Position numbers and translations under genes: made by a program | Assembly: GCA_017542245.1 (NCBI GenBank) | Contig: JAFXXN010000175.1 | Location: 26,488 to 90,487 of the forward strand | Reading direction: 5' to 3' | From: Lachnospiraceae bacterium | GTDB taxonomy: Bacteria > Bacillota > Clostridia > Lachnospirales > Lachnospiraceae | Length of the DNA: 64,000 bases | The notes under the pieces: generated by a model | What the model saw: the letters and a program-made list of their open reading frames with translations, nothing else | What the model was told of the DNA's origin: nothing | Databases searched by the model: none | In this document: piece by piece, positions 1 through 8,335 of the stretch | Layout of the letters: every line of letters starts with the position of its first letter | How positions within the stretch are numbered: the first letter of the stretch is position 1

Positions 1-567
1 CACGGTATACTTGATGTTCTTACCGGAAAGATTTCTCCTTCCGGAAGACTGCCGGTAAGTTTCCCTTATACCGTTGGGCAGGAACCCCTGCATTATGACA
101 TGTATCCTACAGGACGTCCCAGGCCGGAAAACGGACCTTCTGCATTCACATCAAGTTATCTTGACTGTGAAAATGGTGCACTCTATCCTTTCGGATATGG
201 ATTGTCATATACTTCATTTGAATTCATTAATCCGAAACTGAGTTCACAAAAGATGTCAGCCTTTGAAAATATCACTGCTTCCGTAACCGTCAGAAACACC
301 GGTAATATGAAAGGAAGTGTGACGGTTCAGCTTTATATAAGAGATGTTACATCAAGCCGTGTACGTCCCGTTAGGGAACTCGCAGATTTTAAAAAGATTT
401 TCTTAGATAAGGGAGAAGAAGAGGAAGTGAGCTTCGTCATAAATGAAGAAATGCTGCGCTTTTGGACTGCGGAAGAAAAATGGGAAAGCGAAGCAGGAAA
501 GTTCCTGGTATGGATCTGTAACAGCAGCAGTGATGGGCAACCGCTTGAATTCCGATTGATGATTTAA
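1..567 (+). CDS. Glycoside hydrolase family 3 beta-glucosidase, C-terminal part (5' truncated by window)
   Basis: The reading frame is open from base 1, so the gene starts outside the window. What is visible is the end of the GH3 C-terminal alpha/beta domain (SPSGRLPVSFP, then GQEPLHY), the conserved ALYPFGYGLSYTSF linker and a C-terminal fibronectin-III-like domain of about 110 residues. This arrangement is typical of cytoplasmic or secreted beta-glucosidases and beta-xylosidases that release sugar from the non-reducing end of oligosaccharides. The nucleophile and acid/base residues lie upstream and cannot be checked, so substrate specificity is open. It stops with TAA 11 nt before the next gene, suggesting co-transcription with the MATE exporter. 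Confidence 0.9.
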   Translation, partial: HGILDVLTGKISPSGRLPVSFPYTVGQEPLHYDMYPTGRPRPENGPSAFTSSYLDCENGALYPFGYGLSYTSFEFINPKLSSQKMSAFENITASVTVRNTGNMKGSVTVQLYIRDVTSSRVRPVRELADFKKIFLDKGEEEEVSFVINEEMLRFWTAEEKWESEAGKFLVWICNSSSDGQPLEFRLMI

Positions 568-578
568 AAAATACTAAA

Positions 579-1949
579 ATGGATAAATTAGATTTTTTGA
601 GAAACGGTGGAGAACTAAGCCGTAAAAATCAGATATCACTGGTTCTGATGCTTAGTTTTCCGGCAATTATGTCCATGATTTCTACTATAATCATGGAATA
701 TATAGATGCCTCCATGGTGGGCAGTCTGGGGTCGGATTGTTCTGCAGCCATAGGTGTAGTTTCTACTACAACATGGCTTATCTCAGGATTATGCTCTAGT
801 GTTGGCACAGGCTTTACTGTAGGATTGGCTCACAGGATAGGAGCCGGAGAAGAAGCAGAAGCCAGAAAGTATGTTAAAACCGGTTTTATAATTGTTGTTT
901 TATTTTCTATGGCACTAATGGGGTTATCTTTGCTTATACATAGGCAGTTACCTGCATGGATGGGTGCGGAAGAAAAAATATTAGATGATGCAGCGGATTA
1001 CTTTTTTATATTTGCGCTTTCTCTGCCTTTGATGCAGATAAATCATACAGGGGCAGGAATGTTAGAATGCAGCGGAAACATGAAGTTACCGGCTATACTT
1101 AATGTTGGTCTTTGTTTTCTTGATGTTCTTTTCAACTCATTTTTCATCTATGAAGCAGGTTTAGGCGTAAAAGGAGCCGCACTGGGTACATTCTGTGCAA
1201 ATGCAGTTGGTACAATATGTATCTTACTTGCTGTTCTTGTTTTTTCAAAGAAACTTCATATCAGGAAAAATGAGCGTGGATTTCTAACGCGTGAAAAAGT
1301 TATAAATGCGGTTAAGATTTCTCTGCCTGTAATGCTAAGTTCTCTTATCATGGGTTTTGCTTATGTACTTTCAACTAAAATAGTAGCTCCGCTTGGCAAT
1401 GTTGCTATAACTGCGAATTCATTTTCAATAACTGCAGAAAGTCTTTGCTATATGCCAGGATACGGCATCTCACATGCGGCGGTTACTCTGGTTGGTCAGA
1501 TGAAAGGTGCCGGAAATAAGAAACAGGAAAAGAACTTTGCATATATGACCGTAATAATAGGTATGATGTTTATGGCATTGTCTGCAATTCTGTTATATAT
1601 ATTTGCACCGCAAATGATAGGTATAATGTCTGCTGAAGAAGAAGTACGGTTACTTGGTACAAAGATACTGAGAATAGAAGCATTTGCGGAGCCAATGTTT
1701 GGCGCCTCAATTGTGGTTGAAGGTGTATTCAGGGGTATAGGAAAAACCAGAATTCCTACAATTCTTAATCTTATAAGTATGTGGTGTATAAGACTTCCGG
1801 CATCTTTCTTCGCTGCCGAAAAATTTGGACTAGTCGGAGTCTGGGTTGTCATGTGCCTTGAGTTATGTTTTAGAGGTATAATATTTCTTTTTTCTATGTG
1901 GAAAGAATATAACAAAACTGAAGATGCGAAGCACCGTTTTGTTACCTAG
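579..1949 (+). CDS. MATE-family multidrug/Na+ (or H+) antiporter
   Basis: A 456-residue polytopic membrane protein with about 12 hydrophobic segments in two related halves, the length and layout of MATE (MatE) exporters. These use a cation gradient to expel organic cations or metabolites. Segments such as GVKGAALGTFCANAVGT and the C-terminal pattern RGIGKTRIP agree with the family; the substrate cannot be inferred. The start at 579 has no good Shine-Dalgarno site and lies only 11 nt after the upstream stop, so translational coupling is likely. The last codons (DAKHRFVT) and the stop are encoded inside the start of a dispersed repeat (1905-1984), so this C-terminus appears to be repeat-derived. 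Confidence 0.9.
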   Translation: MDKLDFLRNGGELSRKNQISLVLMLSFPAIMSMISTIIMEYIDASMVGSLGSDCSAAIGVVSTTTWLISGLCSSVGTGFTVGLAHRIGAGEEAEARKYVKTGFIIVVLFSMALMGLSLLIHRQLPAWMGAEEKILDDAADYFFIFALSLPLMQINHTGAGMLECSGNMKLPAILNVGLCFLDVLFNSFFIYEAGLGVKGAALGTFCANAVGTICILLAVLVFSKKLHIRKNERGFLTREKVINAVKISLPVMLSSLIMGFAYVLSTKIVAPLGNVAITANSFSITAESLCYMPGYGISHAAVTLVGQMKGAGNKKQEKNFAYMTVIIGMMFMALSAILLYIFAPQMIGIMSAEEEVRLLGTKILRIEAFAEPMFGASIVVEGVFRGIGKTRIPTILNLISMWCIRLPASFFAAEKFGLVGVWVVMCLELCFRGIIFLFSMWKEYNKTEDAKHRFVT

Positions 1950-1984
1950 GAAACGCAGAAAGCGTTTTCGGGGTTACATTGACA
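1905..1984 (+). repeat. Double-hairpin leader repeat, copy A
   Basis: 80-nt copy of the window's dispersed repeat. It starts with an A/T hexamer followed by AACAAAA, makes hairpin 1 (GATGC/GCACC arms flanked by AACAAAA/TTTTGTT) and hairpin 2 (GGAAACGC/GCGTTTTC), and ends in ACATTGACA. It overlaps the 3' end of the MATE gene and ends 45 nt before the next start codon. Confidence 0.85.
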
Positions 1985-2029
1985 AAAAATGAAAATACTC
2001 TTGATAAATATTTTAATTGAGGTAATCGG

Positions 2030-2878
2030 ATGACGAAAAAAGATGATTATAATAATCATTTAAAAAATGATTCACGAAATAGAGAATATACACAGGAAGA
2101 ATATGAACTATTGCTTCAGGATGCTAATAATCTTCTGAATGATACAGAAAGAATGATAGCCAGGACAGAAGCGAAAATGACTGTAAGCAAAAAGAAAAAA
2201 TATATGTTTATGATATCTTTCCAAATGATGGTATTTCTAATGATCATAGGTGGATTTATTCTTCTGTTTGCTGTTGTTTATGCAAGTGACTGTATTTCTT
2301 TAAGACATAATACAAAAGCTGCGGTCATAGCAGTTGGGTTTGCAGTTGCTGTTGAAGGACTATTCATTTTCTGGATTCTTAAATCATTAAAGCTTAAGAA
2401 AGAATTTGACAGTGATGTTGAGAGAACATTAATATCCGGTGATTATGAACATATCATATCATCGCATACTCAAAAAAAGTCAAAGAATGTTGAACTTAAA
2501 TATAGAATTGAACTCTTAGAAAAATTATCAAAAAATGAGCTTTTTGAGGCCGAAGATGAATGGGATTCTTTATATAATACTATAACAGACTCATTTTACA
2601 GATTTTCATCGGATTATTATACCTGTATAAAAAATAATAAACTATATAAATATTTTATAGAAATACGATATGAAAACGGATACCCGGACAGTGAAAAAAT
2701 AAAACTTCTCGAAGAAAAAGTAAGTAAAGAAATTGAATCTATAGAGGATTTTGATCTTTCAAGGCAGATGTATCCATTCAAAGAAAAGATAAAGGAAATA
2801 GTTTCGCGGTATTATTCACAGTATGTTTCAGATATCAAACTTAAGGAAGTTTGTGTAGCTGTAGTGCCTGTCAACTGA
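2030..2878 (+). CDS. Hypothetical membrane protein with coiled-coil flanks
   Basis: I do not recognise a family. The 282-residue protein has a charged N-terminal region likely to form a coiled coil (about residues 20-55), two hydrophobic membrane segments (about 60-85 and 97-118) separated by a short loop, and a long charged C-terminal region of about 165 residues rich in Glu, Lys, Tyr and Asp. The likely topology puts both ends on the same side, probably the cytoplasm. Start ATG 2030 follows a GAGGT ribosome-binding sequence. Repeat copy A lies directly upstream. The gene is in the same direction as its neighbours; the function is unknown. Confidence 0.7.
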   Translation: MTKKDDYNNHLKNDSRNREYTQEEYELLLQDANNLLNDTERMIARTEAKMTVSKKKKYMFMISFQMMVFLMIIGGFILLFAVVYASDCISLRHNTKAAVIAVGFAVAVEGLFIFWILKSLKLKKEFDSDVERTLISGDYEHIISSHTQKKSKNVELKYRIELLEKLSKNELFEAEDEWDSLYNTITDSFYRFSSDYYTCIKNNKLYKYFIEIRYENGYPDSEKIKLLEEKVSKEIESIEDFDLSRQMYPFKEKIKEIVSRYYSQYVSDIKLKEVCVAVVPVN

Positions 2879-2936
2879 ATTTGGAGGCATGATTAGGTTT
2901 TTAAAAAATTTAATAATATAAAACAGGAGGTGTTCT

Positions 2937-3992
2937 ATGAAACGTATTCTTTCTTTCATTCTCTGTATTGCTTTAATGCTTAGCATTGCACCAGTCAATG
3001 CCAATGCCGCTGCTAAGTCTGGCAACAAGGGAAAAATTATTGTTCTTGCTACGGGAGGAACAATAGCAGGTGTTGGTGATGTCGGAAAAACAGCCGGATA
3101 TAAGCCCGGTTCATTGACTGCCGATGAGCTGCTTTCTGCAGTACCTCAGCTTGCCGATATTGCAGAAATAGAGGCAGTACAGATATGTAATGTTAATTCT
3201 GATGATATTACTGCAGAAACGTGGCTTACAATTGTAAATACCATTAATGAAAAAGCTGCAGATCCTGAAGTAAAAGGTTTTGTTATTACTCATGGAACAG
3301 ATACTTTGGAAGAAACCGCATATTTTCTAAATCTTACTGTAAAAACAGACAAGCCCGTTGTTCTTACCGGTTCAATGAGACCTTCTACATCAATTTCAGC
3401 CGACGGGCCTATGAACCTTTATGAGGCTGTTTGTGTTGCTGCTTCAGAAGAAGCTGTCGGGCAGGGAGTTCTTGTAGTCTTTTCAGACAGAATATTTGCT
3501 GCAAGAACGGTTACTAAAACAAGTACTTATCATGTAACTGCAATCAGTTCCGGTGAAACAGGAGCAATCGGCATAGTACGTGACGGTGAAGTATTTTTGT
3601 ATGAGAGTCCGGTTAAGAAACATACGACTGAGACGGAATTTGATGTAAGCGGTTTAAAAAATCTTCCTAAAGTTTCAATCCTTTATTTTTCTGTTGATGC
3701 AAGTCCTAAGCTTGTTAAATACGCAGCAAAATATTCGGACGGATTGGTTATTGCCGGGGCCGGGGCAGGAGAGTTCAGTAAGAAATGGATAAAAGCCATT
3801 AAGAAACTTAAAATTCCTGTAGTTATCAGTTCAAGAATTGATGACGGTATTATAACAAAGGAAAATCTGCTTTGCAAGAATACTGTTGCAGCCAATAATC
3901 TTTCACCTCAAAAGGCAGCAATACTTTTAAGGCTTGCATTAATAAATAATGCTGATCAAAAGACTCTTGAAAAAATGTTCCTTGAATATTGA
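2937..3992 (+). CDS. ansB: Secreted L-asparaginase
   Basis: Hydrolyses asparagine to aspartate and ammonia. Both active-site signatures are present: TGGTIAG (about residues 39-45, with the nucleophilic Thr42) and HGTDT (119-123). The N-terminus is a clear signal peptide (positive start, hydrophobic core, cleavage expected near the Ala run at residues 24-26), which points to an exported type-II-like enzyme; 351 residues is normal for that group including the signal. A strong GGAGGTG site precedes ATG 2937. The gene converges on the minus-strand dehydrogenase genes, with a perfect palindrome between them acting as a possible shared terminator. The gene symbol follows the exported form; substrate affinity class is inference. 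Confidence 0.88.
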   Translation: MKRILSFILCIALMLSIAPVNANAAAKSGNKGKIIVLATGGTIAGVGDVGKTAGYKPGSLTADELLSAVPQLADIAEIEAVQICNVNSDDITAETWLTIVNTINEKAADPEVKGFVITHGTDTLEETAYFLNLTVKTDKPVVLTGSMRPSTSISADGPMNLYEAVCVAASEEAVGQGVLVVFSDRIFAARTVTKTSTYHVTAISSGETGAIGIVRDGEVFLYESPVKKHTTETEFDVSGLKNLPKVSILYFSVDASPKLVKYAAKYSDGLVIAGAGAGEFSKKWIKAIKKLKIPVVISSRIDDGIITKENLLCKNTVAANNLSPQKAAILLRLALINNADQKTLEKMFLEY

Positions 3993-4007
3993 CAAATGAT
4001 AACTGAC

Positions 4008-4037
4008 GACAGGGGACGGTTCGAACCGTCCCCTGTC
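4008..4037. terminator. 30-nt perfect palindrome containing GGGGACGG, bidirectional terminator candidate
   Basis: The sequence is an exact inverted repeat with no unpaired loop (left arm GACAGGGGACGGTTC). It lies between the converging asparaginase and aldehyde dehydrogenase genes, 16 nt from one stop and 7 nt from the other. A short T-rich tract follows on the + strand. A related GGGGACGG hairpin occurs at 6823-6860, so this also belongs to a repeat type common in Clostridia. Confidence 0.75.
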
Positions 4038-4043
4038 TTTACA

Positions 4044-5423
4044 TTATTTCAAAAACATTTTGAGCATCATACCATATAGTTTTTTGTAAGGCTGGTATCT
4101 CATAGGAAGATCGATCCAGCGTTTCTTGTCAAGAATGCTCTTTTTATGAGAGAAAGTTTCAAAGCCTGCTTTACCATGGTAAGCGCCCATGCCTGACTCA
4201 CCGAATCCGCCAAAGCCCATATTGTTTGTAGCCAGATGTACAACACAATCATTAATACATCCACCGCCAAATGCAAGTTCAGTGGTTACATATTTTATCT
4301 TCTGTTTGTTTTTGCCAAAGTAGTAACCGGCGAGAGGATGAGGCTTTGTATTAAGAAAGCTTACTAACTCACGTAAGTTCGTGAATGTGAGTATCGGCAT
4401 TATAGGGCCGAATATTTCTTCACCCATGATTTTATCATCCCAAGTAACATTATCCATAACAGTGGGCTCTATTTGGAGCTTTTTGATGTCATGATATCCA
4501 CCGTATACAATCTTTTCTTCATCAAGAAGACCTATAAGACGATTGAAATGTTTTTCATTTATGATTTTGCCGTAACTAGGATTACTTAATGCAGAATCGG
4601 TATACTGTCTGGATATCTCATGTTTTACAGCTTTGATAAACAGGTCTTTTATGCTTTCTTCAACATATATATAGTCTGGAGCAACACATGTCTGACCGCA
4701 ATTTAAGAATTTACCGAATACTATACGTCTTGCTGCCAGTTTTATATTTGCCTCTTTGTCAACTATGCAGGGACTTTTGCCGCCGAGTTCCAGCGTTACA
4801 GGAGTAAGGTTGGGTGCAGCGGATTTCAATACTTCTCGGCCTACATTTTTGCTACCTGTAAAGAAAATATAGTCAAAATTTTGAGCGAGCAGACTCTTGT
4901 TTTCTTCGCGTCCACCTGTAATACATGTTACATATTCAGGTGCAAAAACAGCTTCTATCATTTTGCGAATAGCTTCAGAGGTGTTAGGAGAGTATGCACT
5001 GGGTTTAACTATACAGGTATTTCCCGCAGCGATAGCATCTACTAAAGGTTCGATCGTTAGAAGAAAAGGATAGTTCCAGGGGCTCATAATGAGTACTGTA
5101 CCGTAGGGGACAGATTTTATAAAGCTTGAACTGTGAAACTGAACAAGAGCAGTCAACACATGTTTGTCTCGGGCAAAGCGGGGAGTGTTTTTGATCATAT
5201 ATGAAATCTCCGAAAGTGTGAGTCCTGTCTCGCACATATAACTTTCAAATTCACTCTTGCCTAAGTCTGCCTTTATGGCAGCATTTAACTCATCCATATG
5301 CTCATGGATATAGCGTCGTAATCTTTTTAATGCGGTTATTCTATATGAAACATCATATGTATGCCCTTCTGCAAAGAATTTGCGCTGGGCATCTATTTTT
5401 TTTCTGATTTCTGATTCTGTCAT
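4044..5423 (-). CDS. Aldehyde dehydrogenase, NAD(P)+-dependent (ALDH3-like)
   Basis: Oxidises aldehydes to carboxylates. The 459-residue length is that of class 3 ALDHs, which lack the N-terminal extension of other classes. The general base Glu212 lies in LELGGKSP and the catalytic Cys246 in NCGQTC; the cofactor-binding TGS motif is at about 189-191. The C-terminus is basic and hydrophobic (YGMMLKMFLK), which could associate with the membrane, as seen in some ALDH3 enzymes. A GAAAGG site precedes the start. It lies 62 nt downstream of the alcohol dehydrogenase on the same strand, and the pair probably interconverts an alcohol, its aldehyde and the acid. The true substrate is not evident. Confidence 0.9.
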   Translation of the reverse strand: MTESEIRKKIDAQRKFFAEGHTYDVSYRITALKRLRRYIHEHMDELNAAIKADLGKSEFESYMCETGLTLSEISYMIKNTPRFARDKHVLTALVQFHSSSFIKSVPYGTVLIMSPWNYPFLLTIEPLVDAIAAGNTCIVKPSAYSPNTSEAIRKMIEAVFAPEYVTCITGGREENKSLLAQNFDYIFFTGSKNVGREVLKSAAPNLTPVTLELGGKSPCIVDKEANIKLAARRIVFGKFLNCGQTCVAPDYIYVEESIKDLFIKAVKHEISRQYTDSALSNPSYGKIINEKHFNRLIGLLDEEKIVYGGYHDIKKLQIEPTVMDNVTWDDKIMGEEIFGPIMPILTFTNLRELVSFLNTKPHPLAGYYFGKNKQKIKYVTTELAFGGGCINDCVVHLATNNMGFGGFGESGMGAYHGKAGFETFSHKKSILDKKRWIDLPMRYQPYKKLYGMMLKMFLK

Positions 5424-5485
5424 TTAAATGTGCCTTTCTGTATTTTTGTGGGGAATAGCTATTATCAAGCAAGTTTGAATGGCTT

Positions 5486-6694
5486 TTAGACATTTGTCCT
5501 AAGTATCATATAGTAGAACTTTTCAAGTTCTTTCGCTGTCATTAGCTTCGGTACAGGATATATTGGATTTCCTTCTTTTGCTGCAGTTTTTGCAAGTTCG
5601 GGGATGTCTTCTTCCTTGATACCTTCTATAGTATCCGGTATATTAAAATCACGTTTCATTTGCTTTACAGCTTCAATGAACTTTTTAGCACCTGCTTCGT
5701 GTGAGTCATTTATATCTGAGATACCGATGACACAAGCTAATTGATGGAGTTTTTTATAAGCATTTTTTCCATATTCTTCAAGTACAAAAGGAAGAAGAAC
5801 GGCATTGGCAAGTCCGTGAGGTGTATTGTATTTACCTCCAAGGGAATGCGCAACACAATGTACATATCCTACATATGAAGTTGTAAATGCACTGCCTGCC
5901 AGGTATGAAGCATGGAGCATTTTCCTACGTGCACGAAGATTAGTAGGATTATTGTATGCCTCATATATATTTTCAAAAATGAGTCTTACCGCATGCCTAG
6001 CATCACGCTTTGAACTTTTAACCAAAGAACGGCCAATATATGCCTCTACGGCATGAGTTAAGGCATCCATGCCCGTTGTAGCAGTGAGATGTTTAGGCAG
6101 ACTCACTGTGATCTTAGGATCGAGAACAGCATATCTCGGAATAAGAGGAAAATCGCTTATCTGGTATTTAAGTCTGGTTTCAGCATCAGTTACTATGGCA
6201 GCAACGGTTACCTCGCTACCTGTACCGGCAGTAGTAGGTATAGCGATAATTAAGGGTAATTTCTTAAGTACCTTAAGTATACCCTTCATCTTTATAAAAG
6301 GAGTATGCGGTCTTGCTATCCTGACTGCTGCGGCTTTTGCACAGTCCATGGAAGAGCCTCCGCCAAATCCGATAAAGGCTTCACATTCGTTTTCAAGATA
6401 AGCGGTAGCACATTCTTCAATGATGTCTGTAGTTGGATTAGGTACAGTTTTATCAAATATTATGCAGTTTATACCAGCTTTCTTGAGAGCTTTCTCAAGT
6501 TCTAAGGTAAGTCCGTGTGAACGGATATCCTTATCGGTAACTAAAAGTACGTTTTTAGCTTCTTTGTTTTTTAGCATTGCGGCCAATTCACGCATATTAT
6601 CCAGAATGGTAGGCTTCCTGTAAGGGAGCAGCGGTATAGCAGCATGCATAGCCTGCTGAAATGTTCTGCAATAAGCAGTTTTGATGATATTCAT
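5486..6694 (-). CDS. Iron-containing (type III) alcohol dehydrogenase
   Basis: Reversibly reduces aldehydes to alcohols with NAD(P)H. The 402-residue protein has the Rossmann-type cofactor motif GGGSSMD (111-117), the PTTAGTGSE signature (153-161) and all four metal ligands of the family: Asp210, His214, His283 and His293. The start follows an AAGGAAAAG site. It is the first gene of a two-gene minus-strand operon with the ALDH, transcribed from a good promoter at 6741-6768. An inverted repeat at the expected transcription start suggests control by a repressor. Substrate range cannot be predicted from the sequence alone. Confidence 0.93.
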   Translation of the reverse strand: MNIIKTAYCRTFQQAMHAAIPLLPYRKPTILDNMRELAAMLKNKEAKNVLLVTDKDIRSHGLTLELEKALKKAGINCIIFDKTVPNPTTDIIEECATAYLENECEAFIGFGGGSSMDCAKAAAVRIARPHTPFIKMKGILKVLKKLPLIIAIPTTAGTGSEVTVAAIVTDAETRLKYQISDFPLIPRYAVLDPKITVSLPKHLTATTGMDALTHAVEAYIGRSLVKSSKRDARHAVRLIFENIYEAYNNPTNLRARRKMLHASYLAGSAFTTSYVGYVHCVAHSLGGKYNTPHGLANAVLLPFVLEEYGKNAYKKLHQLACVIGISDINDSHEAGAKKFIEAVKQMKRDFNIPDTIEGIKEEDIPELAKTAAKEGNPIYPVPKLMTAKELEKFYYMILRTNV

Positions 6695-6717
6695 GATCTT
6701 TTCCTTTGTGTTAAATA

Positions 6718-6735
6718 TTTGGGATTATGCCCAAA
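6718..6735. promoter_or_regulatory. Inverted repeat TTTGGG-n6-CCCAAA at the adh transcription start, possible operator
   Basis: A perfect 6-bp inverted repeat with a 6-nt spacer lies directly downstream of the minus-strand promoter and covers the predicted transcription start of the dehydrogenase operon. It could be an operator or a 5'-end hairpin. It does not match the Rex consensus. Confidence 0.45.
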
Positions 6736-6740
6736 GCACT

Positions 6741-6768
6741 ATTTTATCAGTATTTTATAAAATGTCAA
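6741..6768 (-). promoter_or_regulatory. Promoter of the adh-aldh operon
   Basis: On the minus strand TTGACA (6763-6768), a 16-nt spacer and TAAAAT (6741-6746) give a near-consensus vegetative promoter about 45 nt upstream of the alcohol dehydrogenase start codon. Confidence 0.7.
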
Positions 6769-6822
6769 GCATGTATTAATGAAAACTACATTATGTGATT
6801 ATTAAAACTATATAAATAATAA

Positions 6823-6860
6823 AAAGGGGACGGTTTTGTCAACGTAAATCCGTCCCCTTT
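6823..6860. terminator. GGGGACGG-type stem-loop, probable terminator of the 8005-6980 gene
   Basis: Arms AAAGGGGACGG and CCGTCCCCTTT (11 bp) enclose a 16-nt loop. It follows the minus-strand secreted-protein gene by about 120 nt and shares its core with the palindrome at 4008. The rest of 6695-6979 holds the adh promoter and no gene. Confidence 0.6.
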
Positions 6861-6979
6861 CGCCATTTTAGCCCCCAATTATGGACAGGTGAAGATCATA
6901 TTTTACAAAATTATAGCAATATAAAACAGTCCATTATATACATATGAAGTTCATCCTTGAAAAAACAATAACTGTATCC

Positions 6980-8005
6980 TCAACCAATAATTGCATCAGT
7001 TACAACTTTCAGAATGGAATCTTTCATGTCCTGAGTGAGCGGAGTCTCTGAGTCATCCATTCCCAAAACCAAGATCATATATGTGTCATCAACAACTTTT
7101 AACGCAATATAACTATATGCAATATCTATCGTGACATAATAAGATCCCTTGCCATCAGAAATCATCTGAAATGCATTTTCAAGATCGACCTTGGCTGCAG
7201 CTTCTTTATTAATTGACATAAGTTCATATAAAGTATTTTTTAGCTTCTTGGCGTTTTTCTCTTTTTTGAGAAGAGAAGCTACTTTTTTTGTATCTTCATC
7301 TGCATCAATATAATCAGCACGGATATTTATGAATATATCTTCGCCAGCTTGGCAAAGAACATCATTAGCCTCATAATCGGATATGATTTTCCAGCTGCTG
7401 TCATAGGGTACTATAAGATCCTTGACCATTGTAAGAGTCATACCCATTTCGTCTGCAGCCATTTTTTTTGCATATCCGAGGATTAGCTTTTTCATACTTT
7501 TTTTGAGTGTACCGGGGTCTTCATTTTTAACACCGTATATCGCAAGGAATTTATCATCTATATTTCTGACTACAATATAATAAGCCTCTTTGTATTCAGA
7601 AAGAGTAAAGTCAAGGATTGCCATATACTTGCCACTTGAATCCTTCTGCAATTTAAGATTCTTTGAGTCAAAATCTGTATCCGGGGCAAGATTACTTGCT
7701 ACAAGTGCCTTCAGCACTATAGATTTCTTACTCTTTTTAGATAGAAGTTTAATTATTTTGTCGATTCCTTTATTTTCTCCGGCCGACTTAGCGCCTATAA
7801 TGAAGACTGTATCCTGATCTTCAATATCGTAGAAAAGCGTTGTGCCATTATTTTCCAAATCCTTAGCCCAATTTTCACTAATGGGTACAATTATACCGCC
7901 TGTCCTAAAATAAACTTCTGTCTGTTTTTTCTTTGCACTGGCAGGTGTCCAAACACTGCCGATGACCATAACAAGTACCATTAGAAATATTGATATTCTC
8001 TTCAT
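6980..8005 (-). CDS. Secreted protein of unknown function with two tandem homologous domains
   Basis: I do not recognise a family. The 341-residue product begins with a signal peptide (hydrophobic core to residue 21, probable cleavage after PASA). The mature part contains two similar halves, about residues 30-180 and 190-341. Each half has a VP-n4-W segment, a run of alternating hydrophobic residues, a GxYxxxxD strand, and a closing helix following xxDDxxxAIYG or xxDDTYMILVLG. This suggests an internal duplication of one alpha/beta domain. The ribosome-binding site is AAGGGGAACT. It is transcribed divergently from the AIM24-family gene. An extracellular or wall-associated role is inference from the signal only. 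Confidence 0.72.
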   Translation of the reverse strand: MKRISIFLMVLVMVIGSVWTPASAKKKQTEVYFRTGGIIVPISENWAKDLENNGTTLFYDIEDQDTVFIIGAKSAGENKGIDKIIKLLSKKSKKSIVLKALVASNLAPDTDFDSKNLKLQKDSSGKYMAILDFTLSEYKEAYYIVVRNIDDKFLAIYGVKNEDPGTLKKSMKKLILGYAKKMAADEMGMTLTMVKDLIVPYDSSWKIISDYEANDVLCQAGEDIFINIRADYIDADEDTKKVASLLKKEKNAKKLKNTLYELMSINKEAAAKVDLENAFQMISDGKGSYYVTIDIAYSYIALKVVDDTYMILVLGMDDSETPLTQDMKDSILKVVTDAIIG

Positions 8006-8033
8006 AGTTCCCCTTTCCTTATATATCCCAAGG

Positions 8034-8091
8034 TATCAAAACAGAAGATATTACCTACCTCTTAGCGGAGTATCATTTTGTTACCTTGACA
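8034..8091 (+). repeat. Leader repeat, copy B (lacks hairpin 2)
   Basis: Matches the first half of the repeat, with an enlarged hairpin-1 loop (insert CCTACCTCTTAGC) shared with copy C at 9125. It passes straight from TTTTGTTACC to TTGACA, so the second hairpin is deleted. It lies 245 nt before the next start codon, farther than other copies. Confidence 0.7.
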
Positions 8092-8237
8092 TATAGTAAA
8101 AAATATGGACATTTATGTGTAACATCTGTTATCAAAATAAAATTATACCATAATTTGCTAAGATTTGCTACAAATATATGAGACTTAAAAAAATATTTTA
8201 AAGTGTCTTAAAACATTGACTTTTTTAGGATTTTTTA

Positions 8238-8266
8238 TTGACAAATATGTTGCAAAAAAATATAAT
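8238..8266 (+). promoter_or_regulatory. Consensus sigma-A promoter of the AIM24-family gene
   Basis: TTGACA (8238-8243), 17-nt spacer and TATAAT (8261-8266): a perfect vegetative consensus. The predicted 5' leader is about 63 nt and AT-rich. Confidence 0.88.
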
Positions 8267-8335
8267 ATATTATAATTAATACAGAGAGAATAATACTGTG
8301 TTAATGCTTTTAATATTTTTAAGGAGGAAAATGTA

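Larger units (their letters stand above)
8006..8335. other. 330-nt divergent intergenic region
   Basis: Holds the 5' end of the minus-strand secreted-protein gene, a truncated copy of the leader repeat (8034-8091), very AT-rich sequence, and the consensus promoter of the 8336 gene. No additional reading frame is convincing. Confidence 0.7.

Noticed and set aside
4015-4030. GGTTCGAAC as the T-loop of a tRNA
   Set aside because: It is the centre of a perfect palindrome with no acceptor or anticodon arms; no tRNA fold is possible there.
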